Of a stretch of DNA of 64,000 bases, positions 50,943-59,418 are shown piece after piece (within the stretch, counting starts at the first letter, position 1; each line of letters opens with the position of its first letter). The DNA is from an uncultured Pseudomonas sp. (GTDB lineage Bacteria; Pseudomonadota; Gammaproteobacteria; Pseudomonadales; Pseudomonadaceae): positions 1-64,000 of the forward strand of contig CALTWF010000329.1 of NCBI GenBank assembly GCA_943912755.1, in the 5' to 3' direction. The position numbers and the translations under genes were made by a program. The notes under the pieces were generated by a model. That model made no database searches. It saw nothing but the letters and a program-made list of their open reading frames with translations, and was not told where the DNA came from.

Positions 50943-53633
50943 TTAGAAATTCTTTTTCGTCATGCCCTTTCCTATATCGGTTAAAACCTTTGTGAATCCA
51001 AGTGTGCAAAAGTGAATTGTCAAAAGGAATCCGTCTATCGTATTTAATATCACTTCTGAGAAAAGATATTCCTGCTGATAGTGTTTCAATAGTGTTTTAA
51101 TAATTGCCAAAGTCGCATAAAGTGTGGACATTTGGAAAATGAACATAGTGATAAACAGAACCGCATAGTTTCTTAACGCTGTGCCAATCACGCCGCTGTT
51201 TTGCGCCACTGTATCTACATAATTATTTGTCAATATTGGGAATATCGCTTTCATCACAATATCTGTAATGTGCCAGTTTGCAATAAATGCTACTAAAATT
51301 GCTGGCTTCACAATGATATTCACAATGATTAATGCCATGAAGTTTTTACAAACTTCCCATACAGATTGTGCTGTATGCAAAACAATTACTTTGAACATCA
51401 AGAAAGCGATGAATAAAACCAGAATGATTGAATAGAAATCTGCGAAAGCGCTTAACATTATGAACGGGAATTTAGCGAGCATTGGAGCAACGAAAGCGAA
51501 ATATCCACCTATCAATATCAAATAGCTCATTAAAGGAATTACTAAATTTGCTACATATTTGAAGAAGTTTGTGAAGAAAGAGAATGTGCCAGAATTTTTG
51601 GCATTGGTCTTTCCTTTATCGCCAACCTTAGCAGTTTCCTTACTCGTTTTAGATTTAGTCATATTCACGAATTTATCTGCTGCTGTGCCAACAACTGTTG
51701 CAGCCAGAACCGTAACAATCCCTTTTTCACCCACATGGATAAGCTGTTCACCATATAAAGCCATACCAGTCTGAGCCGAAATTGAGGAATTCATAGCTCT
51801 GGTTAAAGAACGGTTTAAGCTTTCCAACTGGAATGTATTAGCGTTTTCAAAGTTCTTGTTTTGAACAGCATTCGCACTATTACCAATAAAATTTGTTTGT
51901 AAAAGCGTTTGAGGATCAGCTACTGGAATAGAGCTTGAAACGGAATAGTCCACATTCATGAAATTCTTCATGTAGTCATTGATTTTCAACTGGTATGAAG
52001 CAACGTCATAATTACCATGCTCTTTTAACCATTCTGCCCTGACATACGAATCTGTTGCTGTTACATCAAATATTGAAAAGAATGGGCGGTTGCTATAAAT
52101 TTCTATGTTTTTATTTTGGAATGCTGATTTATCTGCAATCTCTCCATAGCGTTGCATAAGTTCATATTTACCTTTTTGTATTACATCTTTTCTTGCCTGT
52201 TCTAAATCGTCATCAACGATGGCTGCTCTCAAAGCAGTGTTAATGTTTAAAAGATTTTCGTAAATTTCAGTTCTTATAGTCTTTAATTCTTCTTGCACAA
52301 CAGTTTTAGATTTATCTGATTTACCTTCCTCGCCTAATACTTTCCAGTCCTTGTCTAAACACACTGGTGTTCCTGTCATACGATCTACTAAATACATTTT
52401 TGAAGAAATTCGTGCAGAAGGGTTTTCAGCACAAGCGCCTTGAATGGCTGCATAAGCCATTTTGTCAAAGCGCCCATTGTTAGCCTGTTCGACTATATAA
52501 TGCTTCAACCAATTTGAACGAACATCATAGAAATACTTCGCAATCGCAGTGTTTACTACTGTTTGATATGTGCCTTTCTTTTGTCCTCGTTCATCTATTA
52601 TGATTTGCAAATCACGCTTCAAAGCATCTGCCTCGGCTGGCAATTTCTCAATACTATAATGTGTGCCATATGTTGAATCATATGCAATGTCTGCGAGATA
52701 GGAATTTAAAGCTTCACCAGCATTTCCAGTTTTGTAGACTTCTACGCCTCCAAGTCTGAAAAGGTCTTCGCTTGGACTTTCAGGGTTTTTCTTTATGAAC
52801 TCAAGATATGTAGCATCAAAATCAACAAGCACGTCTTTGAAATCATCGTATAATTTGTAATTCGATTTGTTAAGTGTGTTGAATCTGTAATTGTAGAGGT
52901 TGCTGTTTATTTTCAATAGAACAGCTTTCTGAAACATGCTATATGTAACAGCGGCAGATTGAGACATTGTTGTTCCTTTTTCGTAATTATTGTCTCGTTC
53001 ATCTGAGGTTGCTTTTCTGTATTCCAAATCGCCACGCTGTTGCTGCGCCATAAGGTTTTGCATTATTAATTGTTCAATTCGTAATTCAATTGGATGCGAA
53101 AGGTATAAAAGGTTTTGCGCAATGCTCATGCCATTGGCGATACCCGGTATCAGAAACACAAAAGCGAATGCCACATAGCTTAAACTCGCAACATTATATT
53201 TAGCTGGTGTTTCCCCATCTGTAAATTCGCCACGTTTCATTGCAAGTAAAACCCAAACCACAAGGGCAACAAACATGATCCAGAAAATCCCCAATGCTAA
53301 TTTCCAAACGACTGCATTAGAAATATTTACAGAAATTTGATTTTCTTCGTCTTGTGCTTTTTGCTGGTCATTCTTTAATGATTCAACATTGTCTTTAAAT
53401 TCTTGTGAAAATGTTAATGCGCCAAATTCGCCAAACATTGACGTTGAAACTTGAATTGCTTGATTCTGCGGACAGACAGTAGAAGAAAATCCATCAATGT
53501 CTTTTCCGTTTTCCAGATACCCGCAATTGGTAATTGCTTTGTCTTGATTTTCAGTTGCTGCATATGAATGTGATGATATAATGCTCATCAAAAATATAAG
53601 CAAAAAAGCTGAAATGTCTTTTGTTAGATTCAT
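50943..53633 (-). CDS. Large membrane protein, DotA/TraY-like (B)
   Basis: An 896-residue protein with signal peptide (ISAFLLIFLMSIISSHSYA), an N-terminal helix pair (VWKLALGIFWIMFVALVVWV; VASLSYVAFAFVFLIPGIAN), a ~470-residue soluble region, and about five C-terminal helices including NLVIPLMSYLILIGGYFAFV, FPFIMLSAFADFYSIILVLF and YAVLFITMFIFQMSTLYATL. The same architecture as the gene just downstream, with GGYFAFVAPMLAKFPFIMLS resembling the DotA/TraY core. The two may be paralogues or two parts of one channel. Start 53633 lies 24 bases after TGCTATAAT. Confidence 0.55.
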   Translation of the reverse strand: MNLTKDISAFLLIFLMSIISSHSYAATENQDKAITNCGYLENGKDIDGFSSTVCPQNQAIQVSTSMFGEFGALTFSQEFKDNVESLKNDQQKAQDEENQISVNISNAVVWKLALGIFWIMFVALVVWVLLAMKRGEFTDGETPAKYNVASLSYVAFAFVFLIPGIANGMSIAQNLLYLSHPIELRIEQLIMQNLMAQQQRGDLEYRKATSDERDNNYEKGTTMSQSAAVTYSMFQKAVLLKINSNLYNYRFNTLNKSNYKLYDDFKDVLVDFDATYLEFIKKNPESPSEDLFRLGGVEVYKTGNAGEALNSYLADIAYDSTYGTHYSIEKLPAEADALKRDLQIIIDERGQKKGTYQTVVNTAIAKYFYDVRSNWLKHYIVEQANNGRFDKMAYAAIQGACAENPSARISSKMYLVDRMTGTPVCLDKDWKVLGEEGKSDKSKTVVQEELKTIRTEIYENLLNINTALRAAIVDDDLEQARKDVIQKGKYELMQRYGEIADKSAFQNKNIEIYSNRPFFSIFDVTATDSYVRAEWLKEHGNYDVASYQLKINDYMKNFMNVDYSVSSSIPVADPQTLLQTNFIGNSANAVQNKNFENANTFQLESLNRSLTRAMNSSISAQTGMALYGEQLIHVGEKGIVTVLAATVVGTAADKFVNMTKSKTSKETAKVGDKGKTNAKNSGTFSFFTNFFKYVANLVIPLMSYLILIGGYFAFVAPMLAKFPFIMLSAFADFYSIILVLFIAFLMFKVIVLHTAQSVWEVCKNFMALIIVNIIVKPAILVAFIANWHITDIVMKAIFPILTNNYVDTVAQNSGVIGTALRNYAVLFITMFIFQMSTLYATLAIIKTLLKHYQQEYLFSEVILNTIDGFLLTIHFCTLGFTKVLTDIGKGMTKKNF

Positions 53634-53657
53634 GAAATAATAGTTTTGTTTAAACCA

Positions 53658-53666
53658 ATTATAGCA
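53658..53666 (-). promoter_or_regulatory. Extended -10 promoter (TGCTATAAT) of DotA-like gene B
   Basis: Minus-strand TGCTATAATTGGTTTAAACAAAA, ATG 24 bases from the -10; no Shine-Dalgarno sequence. Confidence 0.7.
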
Positions 53667-53702
53667 TTATGAATTTCGAGATTTTGGGGCTAAGGAATTT
53701 AA

Positions 53703-54113
53703 ATGAATATTTTTTATTGCGCAGATTTGAAAGCTAATGCGCTGTCAGTTTTCAAGAATCATGATTTTGTGTATTTCGCCAGCGTAGATGACGATGGGGT
53801 GTATGCAGCACGCTTGGTTGAGCCTGTGATGGACGACAAGCCAGGTCTGCGGCTTGTCTCGGGCGACTTCGCTATCAGGGTCATCGAGCGCAATGATGAA
53901 GCCTCGCTTGGCGTGCGCTTCAAGGATCTGCAGCTCGTTGTGTCTCACGCATCAGATAACGTGCCTGTGAAGCTCCAAGGCGCTACGGTTGAGCTTTACC
54001 GGGATGGGCCAAAGGTCTTCATTCTATATGGCTGTGATGCTGAGATCAGTGGGTCGCTGTCTGGCACGTTTGGCGCTGTGATGAAGAAAGCGCCAAGGGC
54101 ATGGAAGAAATGA
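53703..54113 (+). CDS. Hypothetical protein with duplicated C-terminal sequence
   Basis: A 136-residue soluble protein (MNIFYCADLKANALSVFKNH), beta-rich, with AAGGA before the ATG. Most of the gene from about 53,800 on is more GC-rich than its neighbours. Its last ~20 codons (SGSLSGTFGAVMKKAPRAWK) recur, altered, at 54,713-54,782. No family recognised. Divergent from the DotA-like genes. Confidence 0.65.
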   Translation: MNIFYCADLKANALSVFKNHDFVYFASVDDDGVYAARLVEPVMDDKPGLRLVSGDFAIRVIERNDEASLGVRFKDLQLVVSHASDNVPVKLQGATVELYRDGPKVFILYGCDAEISGSLSGTFGAVMKKAPRAWKK

Positions 54114-54145
54114 TAAGATTTTTATTATCACAAGGAGATTTAAAC

Positions 54146-54676
54146 ATGAGTCAAAATGAAAAAGAGAAAATATTTCGTTTGGTTTGCGCATTCGATAAAC
54201 TGATTGAAACTGAAAAGCCGTATTTAGATCAATGCTTTTCTTACAACGAAATTGTAGAGCAGATGATTTTTGCAGGTGATACTGCTTGGGTTCTTATAGA
54301 AAATATCAAGTCAGCTTTCAGAACTGAACGGAAAAAACTTGTGAGGTTGTTTGGTTCTGAGCTTTATATTTTCGATAAGGTAACAACTGAAAAGACAATA
54401 TTCGTTGTGGTTGAGTGTTCAGAGCTTGATGTTCTTGAACAACTTGATTTGCTTATGTTCCGTTCAAATAGCTCTTTGAATACGCTTCTGCTCAGTCAAG
54501 AAGGTGAGATTGACTGCTTTGATTATTTTCCATTTGACGAATACCGAGCGGCTTTCTCTAACGATTTCTACGCATCTCAGGTCATGAAATTTGGAGCGTC
54601 GTATCTTGCTTCTGACATCTCGAGCAAGCTTGAAGCGATGGACGATGAAACTTTCTCTACTGCTCATCGGTATTGA
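54146..54676 (+). CDS. Hypothetical protein
   Basis: A 176-residue soluble protein starting MSQNEKEKIFRLVCAFDKLI, eight bases after AAGGAG; a longer frame would overlap the upstream gene. Residues ~85-130 (KTIFVVVECSELDVLEQLDL) look like a strand-helix unit. It lies between the upstream gene and a fragment of that gene's 3' end, as if inserted into it. No family recognised. Confidence 0.6.
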   Translation: MSQNEKEKIFRLVCAFDKLIETEKPYLDQCFSYNEIVEQMIFAGDTAWVLIENIKSAFRTERKKLVRLFGSELYIFDKVTTEKTIFVVVECSELDVLEQLDLLMFRSNSSLNTLLLSQEGEIDCFDYFPFDEYRAAFSNDFYASQVMKFGASYLASDISSKLEAMDDETFSTAHRY

Positions 54677-54712
54677 GTTGCTATTTTTTTGGATATTTTT
54701 TGATCAAAATTC

Positions 54713-54782
54713 GGGATCGCTGTCTGGCACATTCGGCGCTGTGATGAGGAAAGCGCCAAGAGCTTGGAAAGCCAAACCTTGA
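54713..54782 (+). pseudogene. Duplicated 3' fragment of the 53.7-kb gene
   Basis: About 60 bases encode SGSLSGTFGAVMRKAPRAWK, nearly the same as the end of the gene at 53,703-54,113, with several base changes, many silent. There is no start of its own. It is the remnant of a second copy, or one end of a duplication that enclosed the 54.1-kb gene. Confidence 0.7.
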
Positions 54783-54945
54783 AAATTGATGGAAGGGAAG
54801 GGCTTAGGTCAAAGAAAACATGACCGTTCGTCGGCTTTTGCTGGCTTGATTTGAGTGTTTTTTGATCAGAAAAACGGCCTTGGAAAAAATGGAAAAGATA
54901 TTTTAGGCAAAAACCTTGAAAATGGTTTTAAAGCTAATGCTGGAG

Positions 54946-54976
54946 GCCGCACGCCTTAAGGGTTTGCGGCTTTTTT
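54946..54976 (+). terminator. Terminator in the 54.8-55.3 kb gap
   Basis: GCCGCA (54946-54951) with TGCGGC (54965-54970), 13-base loop, then TTTTTT. The surrounding gap 54,783-55,265 has no gene that I can support; besides this it holds the repeated leader element at 55,178. Confidence 0.7.
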
Positions 54977-55177
54977 GTGCCTGCTCATAAAATGATCAGT
55001 GAGGTGAAAACTGGCAATTTCAAATTCAAGGTTTTTCAGAGAAATTGTTTTCGCATTTTCTTGACATTTAGCGTGGATTGACAAATAAAAACGGCATGAT
55101 ATCGTTTGTTCCATCGAAACGCAGACAGCGAAATTTTCGATTCTCTATATCGCATTGGCAATCGGGCCATTTTCTAA

Positions 55178-55248
55178 AATCAGTTTCGACACTGAATGCG
55201 ATTCTCAAAGTCTTAACGAGACTTTCAAATCAGCAATAGTGCTGATTA
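55178..55248 (+). promoter_or_regulatory. Repeated leader element, copy 1
   Basis: A 22-base sequence at 55178-55199 is identical to 56112-56133. Both copies are followed by an AAAGTC...GACTTT hairpin (here 55207-55212 with 55220-55225). In this copy a second stem AATCAGC/GCTGATT (55228-55247) follows. It ends 18 bases before the ATG of the 55.3-kb gene. A cis-acting RNA or operator is likely. Confidence 0.6.
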
Positions 55249-55265
55249 GCGCATGAATCAATATC

Positions 55266-55610
55266 ATGTCTATTAATAATGTTTTCGCTGCACTCAATTC
55301 TGAATCCGTAGTCGGCGTTTATCTGACAAATGAGCAAGTCAGAATTTTCTGTGATCAGATTGAAGAAGAAATGACGGATGAATCTAAATACTTAGGATTT
55401 AGCTTTAACGATAAGGTTGAATTCATCTTCGTTGAAAATGACAATTCATGCAATGAGCTGATTATTAGAAAGAATGGTAAATCTCACGTCCACAAAATTA
55501 TCAATTCTATCTATTCAGAACATTTTGATGCGTATGTTTTGACGACTGTTGTTAAGAAAAAGAATGAATGGAAAGAAGTTTCTCATGTTGTTGAGATTAT
55601 CACTGAATAA
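55266..55610 (+). CDS. Small protein of the accessory run (1)
   Basis: A 114-residue, acidic, beta-rich soluble protein (MSINNVFAALNSESVVGVYL). The ATG at 55266 has no Shine-Dalgarno sequence; it lies just after two leader hairpins, so translation may be regulated there. No family recognised. It opens a run of plus-strand small genes to 59,760. Confidence 0.6.
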   Translation: MSINNVFAALNSESVVGVYLTNEQVRIFCDQIEEEMTDESKYLGFSFNDKVEFIFVENDNSCNELIIRKNGKSHVHKIINSIYSEHFDAYVLTTVVKKKNEWKEVSHVVEIITE

Positions 55611-55640
55611 TAAAAATAATAAATATTAAAGGGGTTCGTC

Positions 55641-56042
55641 ATGATTGTTAAAAAACTTATGTCCATTATTAAAAGAAAAAAGGCCGTATTTCTGCTTTCG
55701 GGCAAGCATGAATATTGGTCTGGTGAAATACCTGTTTCTGGTATAGAAACTGATGCTGATAAGGGTTATAAGATTTTTCATACTTTTGAGCGTGAAAAGA
55801 AAGATGGTTGTGTTGGATTTTGCTTGGTTGATTATCACGACCACGGCCAAATTCACATTTACAAGGAATCAGGACAAGAGAATTTGAAAATCCTTGAAGT
55901 TAGCAAAGACTTGGCGACAGGCGTTTATAAAATCATCGCTGTTGATAAAAAGGTTTTGATTGAAGACTATAACCCAAACTTTGATAATTTGAGTTTTTTG
56001 CAAGAAAATAATGCACAAACATTTTTTATGATTATGAATTGA
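55641..56042 (+). CDS. Small protein of the accessory run (2)
   Basis: A 133-residue soluble protein with a basic N terminus (MIVKKLMSIIKRKKAVFLLS) and strand-rich body (CVGFCLVDYHDHGQIHIYKE). AGGGG lies eight bases before the ATG. It is 30 bases after gene 1. No family recognised. Confidence 0.62.
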   Translation: MIVKKLMSIIKRKKAVFLLSGKHEYWSGEIPVSGIETDADKGYKIFHTFEREKKDGCVGFCLVDYHDHGQIHIYKESGQENLKILEVSKDLATGVYKIIAVDKKVLIEDYNPNFDNLSFLQENNAQTFFMIMN

Positions 56043-56111
56043 CGTATTGCTTGATCAATAAAAAACTGAATTTTTTGCTTCACTACTTTGCATCGTCAAT
56101 TGGGACGTTCT

Positions 56112-56160
56112 AATCAGTTTCGACACTGAATGCAAAACCCAAAGTCTGAAATAGCGACTT
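56112..56160 (+). promoter_or_regulatory. Repeated leader element, copy 2
   Basis: 56112-56133 repeats 55178-55199 exactly. It is followed by AAAGTC (56141-56146) and GACTTT (56156-56161) with a nine-base loop and then CCTTTTCT. The loop differs from copy 1 while the stem is kept. It lies 57 bases upstream of the methylase ATG. Confidence 0.6.
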
Positions 56161-56216
56161 TCCTTTTCTGCCACGCTTCACTAACCCGGCATTAAAGGCA
56201 TTTGTGCTTTTTTCGT

Positions 56217-57212
56217 ATGCGCTATATGGGTAGTAAAGCTAAATTAACTAATTTTATTGATTCTGTTGTTTCTATCTGCGAAAGCAAAATCAGCCGAAAA
56301 GGCAAGATTCAGTTCACTGATTTGTTTGCTGGGTCTGGTAAAGTCAGTGAGCATTACAAGAATAGATTTGCAGTAACTGCAAACGATATTGAATTTTACT
56401 CGTTTGTTGCTCTGAAAAATATCCTTGAAAATGATTCGTCAGTGGCTAAATCCGTTCAGGGCAATTTAGATTTTATGAATCGTTGCCTTGGAAAGATTGG
56501 CTTCATCACTGAAAGCTATTCGCCTGCTGGTAATCGTCTTTATTTTACAGAAGAAAACGCACGCATCATTGATGAAGCTGTGTCGTATGTCTATGAAATG
56601 AAATCACTCCATCTGCTGAGTGAAAAGCAGTTCTATTACCTCTTGGGCTGCATTCTTGAAGCCGTAGACCGTGTATCAAACACGACTGGTCAATACTGCA
56701 CGTATTTGAAGCATGTGACGCCCCAAGCGGCCAAAAGGATCAGGTTTGAGCATATCGCATTGGGTGAGCTTCAAAACCGCTGTAACAGCGTCCTGAGACT
56801 TGATGCGGCTGATGCCATTGGCGTTGTGCGTGGCGATATTCTCTATCTCGATCCGCCCTATACGTTCAATTACAGCAACAGGTATCACTTGCTAAATACC
56901 ATCCTGAAAAACGACAAACCAGCGATTCATGGCGTGTCGGGGAGAAGGGCGGATTTCAATAAATGTGGCTGGTCGAGTAAGAAAAAAGCGCCTGAATTGC
57001 TTGGCGATATTTTGGATAAAGCTGATTTCAAATTCATTGTAATGAGCTATTCAAACGACAGCATTATGAGTGCTGAGTGCGTTGCTGATTTGTTTGCAAG
57101 TAAAGGGAAATACTCTCGTTATGTGCAACAGCATCAGAGATATAAAAGCAGAAAAGACCGTGACCATGCCCCCGCTATGGTTACTGAATATCTGCATGTT
57201 TTAGAAAAATAA
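56217..57212 (+). CDS. Dam-family (D12 class) DNA adenine methylase, solitary
   Basis: A 331-residue N6-adenine methylase. MRYMGSKAKLTNFIDSVV is the D12-class start, FTDLFAGSGKVSEHYK (about residues 33-48) is the AdoMet motif I, and LYLDPPYTFNYSNRYHLLNT (about 205-224) is the catalytic DPPY motif IV. It methylates adenine in a short DNA site, sequence unknown. No restriction gene is beside it, so it may protect the element from host restriction or control its genes. I choose ATG 56217; a TTG at 56202 is possible. No good Shine-Dalgarno sequence is present, and a repeated hairpin leader precedes it. Confidence 0.9.
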   Translation: MRYMGSKAKLTNFIDSVVSICESKISRKGKIQFTDLFAGSGKVSEHYKNRFAVTANDIEFYSFVALKNILENDSSVAKSVQGNLDFMNRCLGKIGFITESYSPAGNRLYFTEENARIIDEAVSYVYEMKSLHLLSEKQFYYLLGCILEAVDRVSNTTGQYCTYLKHVTPQAAKRIRFEHIALGELQNRCNSVLRLDAADAIGVVRGDILYLDPPYTFNYSNRYHLLNTILKNDKPAIHGVSGRRADFNKCGWSSKKKAPELLGDILDKADFKFIVMSYSNDSIMSAECVADLFASKGKYSRYVQQHQRYKSRKDRDHAPAMVTEYLHVLEK

Positions 57213-57240
57213 TTCATCCATACAACAAGAGGAATTTAGA

Positions 57241-57591
57241 ATGGAAAATATAGATAAGTTAAGAGAGTGGATTAGTGATGCAGATTCAGAGTTTTTTTAT
57301 ATAAGCACTGTAAATGATAGGCACGAATTTGAATATGTCGCATATAGCGGATATGAGTATTTCTTTGAAACTGCAGGGTATCCAAAGGATCGATTAACAT
57401 TTGAGTTTGTAGATATAAATGAAATATCAGTAATTGTCTCGACTGAAAGCTCATTTCTTAAAGGTAAGTATGAAATTACGTCAAATATTTTGAGAATAAA
57501 GTTTGTTGGACACAATTTAGCGGAAATTGTAACTGATAAATTCTCTTTCTCGATTTATAGAGAAAAGGTGCAAGGCAACATTACTTGCTAA
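57241..57591 (+). CDS. Small paralogous protein A1
   Basis: A 116-residue soluble, acidic protein (MENIDKLREWISDADSEFFY). It aligns along its length with the next product: LREWISDADSEFFYISTVN / LKNWVVDSGGEYIYFETMN, and both end FSFSI(Y/H)-like. AAGAGGA precedes the ATG. Its stop lies within a perfect 24-base palindrome. No known family recognised. Confidence 0.65.
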   Translation: MENIDKLREWISDADSEFFYISTVNDRHEFEYVAYSGYEYFFETAGYPKDRLTFEFVDINEISVIVSTESSFLKGKYEITSNILRIKFVGHNLAEIVTDKFSFSIYREKVQGNITC

Positions 57592-57609
57592 CAGACTGGT
57601 CTGTTAGCA
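57586..57609. promoter_or_regulatory. Perfect 24-base palindrome over a stop codon
   Basis: TGCTAACAGAC, TG, GTCTGTTAGCA: 11 perfect base pairs with a two-base centre, covering the TAA of the A1 gene and ending 30 bases before the next ATG. No T run follows, so a dimeric operator or an mRNA-stabilising hairpin fits better than a terminator. Confidence 0.65.
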
Positions 57610-57639
57610 GAAATAACTTTTATATAAGAGGATAATTTA

Positions 57640-57981
57640 ATGAATATATCAAATGAAGTGCTAAAAAACTGGGTGGTTGATTCTGGAGGAGAATATATCT
57701 ATTTCGAAACAATGAATGAAATTTTGAGAATAAGATGTAGCGGTTATAGTGACAACGAAATATATTTTTTGAGTGATAGCTATTCAATCCAAGGCATTAC
57801 ATTCTTTTTAGATGGTATTGATGAATTGCGTATTAAAGTTTCAACCGTTTGCGCTTTCTCGAATTCAGTTAATACATTGGAAGCCAAAGTATTAAATGTA
57901 GAATATCAGTCAGAAGATAAAGTTAATATTAAAACTCATTTATTCGATTTTTCAATTCACAAGAACGACGATGATTTTTAA
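57640..57981 (+). CDS. Small paralogous protein A2
   Basis: A 113-residue soluble protein (MNISNEVLKNWVVDSGGEYI), paralogue of A1 with low identity but the same pattern of strands and aromatic residues. AGAGGATAA precedes the ATG. Function unknown. Confidence 0.65.
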   Translation: MNISNEVLKNWVVDSGGEYIYFETMNEILRIRCSGYSDNEIYFLSDSYSIQGITFFLDGIDELRIKVSTVCAFSNSVNTLEAKVLNVEYQSEDKVNIKTHLFDFSIHKNDDDF

Positions 57982-58001
57982 TTAATAGAGAGGAAATTTG
58001 T

Positions 58002-58436
58002 ATGATTTTTATGAAAATTGATAGAGCGAAAATATTTGAATATGTCAATGCAAGGTTTAATGAAGTGGCTCCGCTGACTTCTGCTGCGTTAGATAATATC
58101 AAAAGATATTCAGTTCAAAAGCACAAAGACAAAATTGTTCTGGTTGGAGAATTTGAAGTGCAAGGTGATGACTTAGATTCGACAATCACAATTTTCAAAA
58201 ATGGGAATATTAAGCTTGAATATTTTATGTTTGGAATTCCCGCAATGGCATCTTCGACTTACAAAATTGTAGATGTTTATGAAGCCATTGAGCGCCAATT
58301 TGTCAGTATTGTTTTAGGACAAGTTAACGACAAACCAAAAGATTCACCAAGCCGTTTCAGTCTTGATGCTGAACAGACTGTGGATTTTATTGCAAGAACT
58401 ATAACTTTTGATTTTCACTATGAAAGAGGGATTTAA
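58002..58436 (+). CDS. Small protein of the accessory run (5)
   Basis: A 144-residue soluble protein (MIFMKIDRAKIFEYVNARFN). AGAGGAAA lies upstream of ATG 58002; an ATG three codons later is an alternative start. It ends one base before the next gene, so both are translated together. No family recognised. Confidence 0.62.
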   Translation: MIFMKIDRAKIFEYVNARFNEVAPLTSAALDNIKRYSVQKHKDKIVLVGEFEVQGDDLDSTITIFKNGNIKLEYFMFGIPAMASSTYKIVDVYEAIERQFVSIVLGQVNDKPKDSPSRFSLDAEQTVDFIARTITFDFHYERGI

Positions 58437-58437
58437 A

Positions 58438-58923
58438 ATGGAAGATGTTGAATTGGGCTTTTCAGGATTGTTTGAAGGTTTTGAAGTTGGGCAAAAATTT
58501 CACATGATTGGTATGTATGGGCATGAATATTTCATTGACGAATTTGACTATGATCAAAAAACGCTTTTGTCTTTGTATAGAAATGAAATTTACGAATTAA
58601 CTCATAAAAAGGACGAAAGATTAGTTTTTGTTAGTGAATTGCACGAAAGCCATATTTTAAATAGTTCTGGTGATAAGATTAGATATGAACTTGACTTAGA
58701 GTCGGGAGTTTTTAAGCATTACACATGGCATAAAGAAATTCCTGACGTATTTATCATGCGCCAAGGCATTCAAATCGTGTATGGATCTGTTCAGTTGGTT
58801 TGGATGGCGTCTGATGATGGATTGACTGAGTTTAAAAATACTCGTCTTAAAACCCTTCACCAGTCGTTCAATGAAGGCATGTTAATTGTCCCTTTTAATG
58901 AATTTACGTTTGAAGATCTTTAA
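58438..58923 (+). CDS. Small protein of the accessory run (6)
   Basis: A 161-residue acidic soluble protein (MEDVELGFSGLFEGFEVGQK). AGAGGG lies within the end of the previous gene, eight bases before the ATG. Strand-rich with many aromatic residues. No family recognised. Confidence 0.62.
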   Translation: MEDVELGFSGLFEGFEVGQKFHMIGMYGHEYFIDEFDYDQKTLLSLYRNEIYELTHKKDERLVFVSELHESHILNSSGDKIRYELDLESGVFKHYTWHKEIPDVFIMRQGIQIVYGSVQLVWMASDDGLTEFKNTRLKTLHQSFNEGMLIVPFNEFTFEDL

Positions 58924-58945
58924 TTATTAATGAGAGGAAATTGTA

Positions 58946-59356
58946 ATGAATAAATTTATGAAAGCATTAAAGTGGTTTGAAAAGCATGAAGGTCATAGTA
59001 TGAAGTTGAAAACTTCTGATGGCGAAGGTCAAATAATCATAACTGGACTGTTCAACTCATGTGATTATGAATATGAGCAACTTTTATTCATTGCTCGTGA
59101 TAGTCAAGAATTCTATGCTTGTTTGAAGTGTAATGAAGATGAAGATGAAGATGAAGATGAAGATGAAAGCGCATGGTGTTTAGAAATTCGAACTCCGCAT
59201 TATTTAGTGCAACGAACTTCAGTAGCAGAATATGAAGTGAAAGATATGCGAGTGAATGCAAATGGACATTTCGAGATAATTTGTGATGAAATGAATTTTA
59301 CTTTCATTGAATTACCAGAATGTGAGACTTGGGAAAAGGTATCTGCAGGGCAATGA
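58946..59356 (+). CDS. Small paralogous protein B1 with Glu-Asp repeat
   Basis: A 136-residue acidic protein (MNKFMKALKWFEKHEGHSMK). It is a paralogue of the next product: IIITGLFNSCDYEYEQLLF / IIITGVLDSCEDDEKLCFV, EFYAC, and FEI(I/V)CDxM(N/D)F. An insertion of five Glu-Asp pairs is coded by five tandem GAAGAT hexamers (59135-59164), absent in B2. AGAGGAAA precedes the ATG. Confidence 0.66.
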   Translation: MNKFMKALKWFEKHEGHSMKLKTSDGEGQIIITGLFNSCDYEYEQLLFIARDSQEFYACLKCNEDEDEDEDEDESAWCLEIRTPHYLVQRTSVAEYEVKDMRVNANGHFEIICDEMNFTFIELPECETWEKVSAGQ

Positions 59357-59418
59357 TTGCCTTGTAGATTTTCAGTATCATCATGGGAAATAACAATTAT
59401 TAACAAGAGGAATATATA

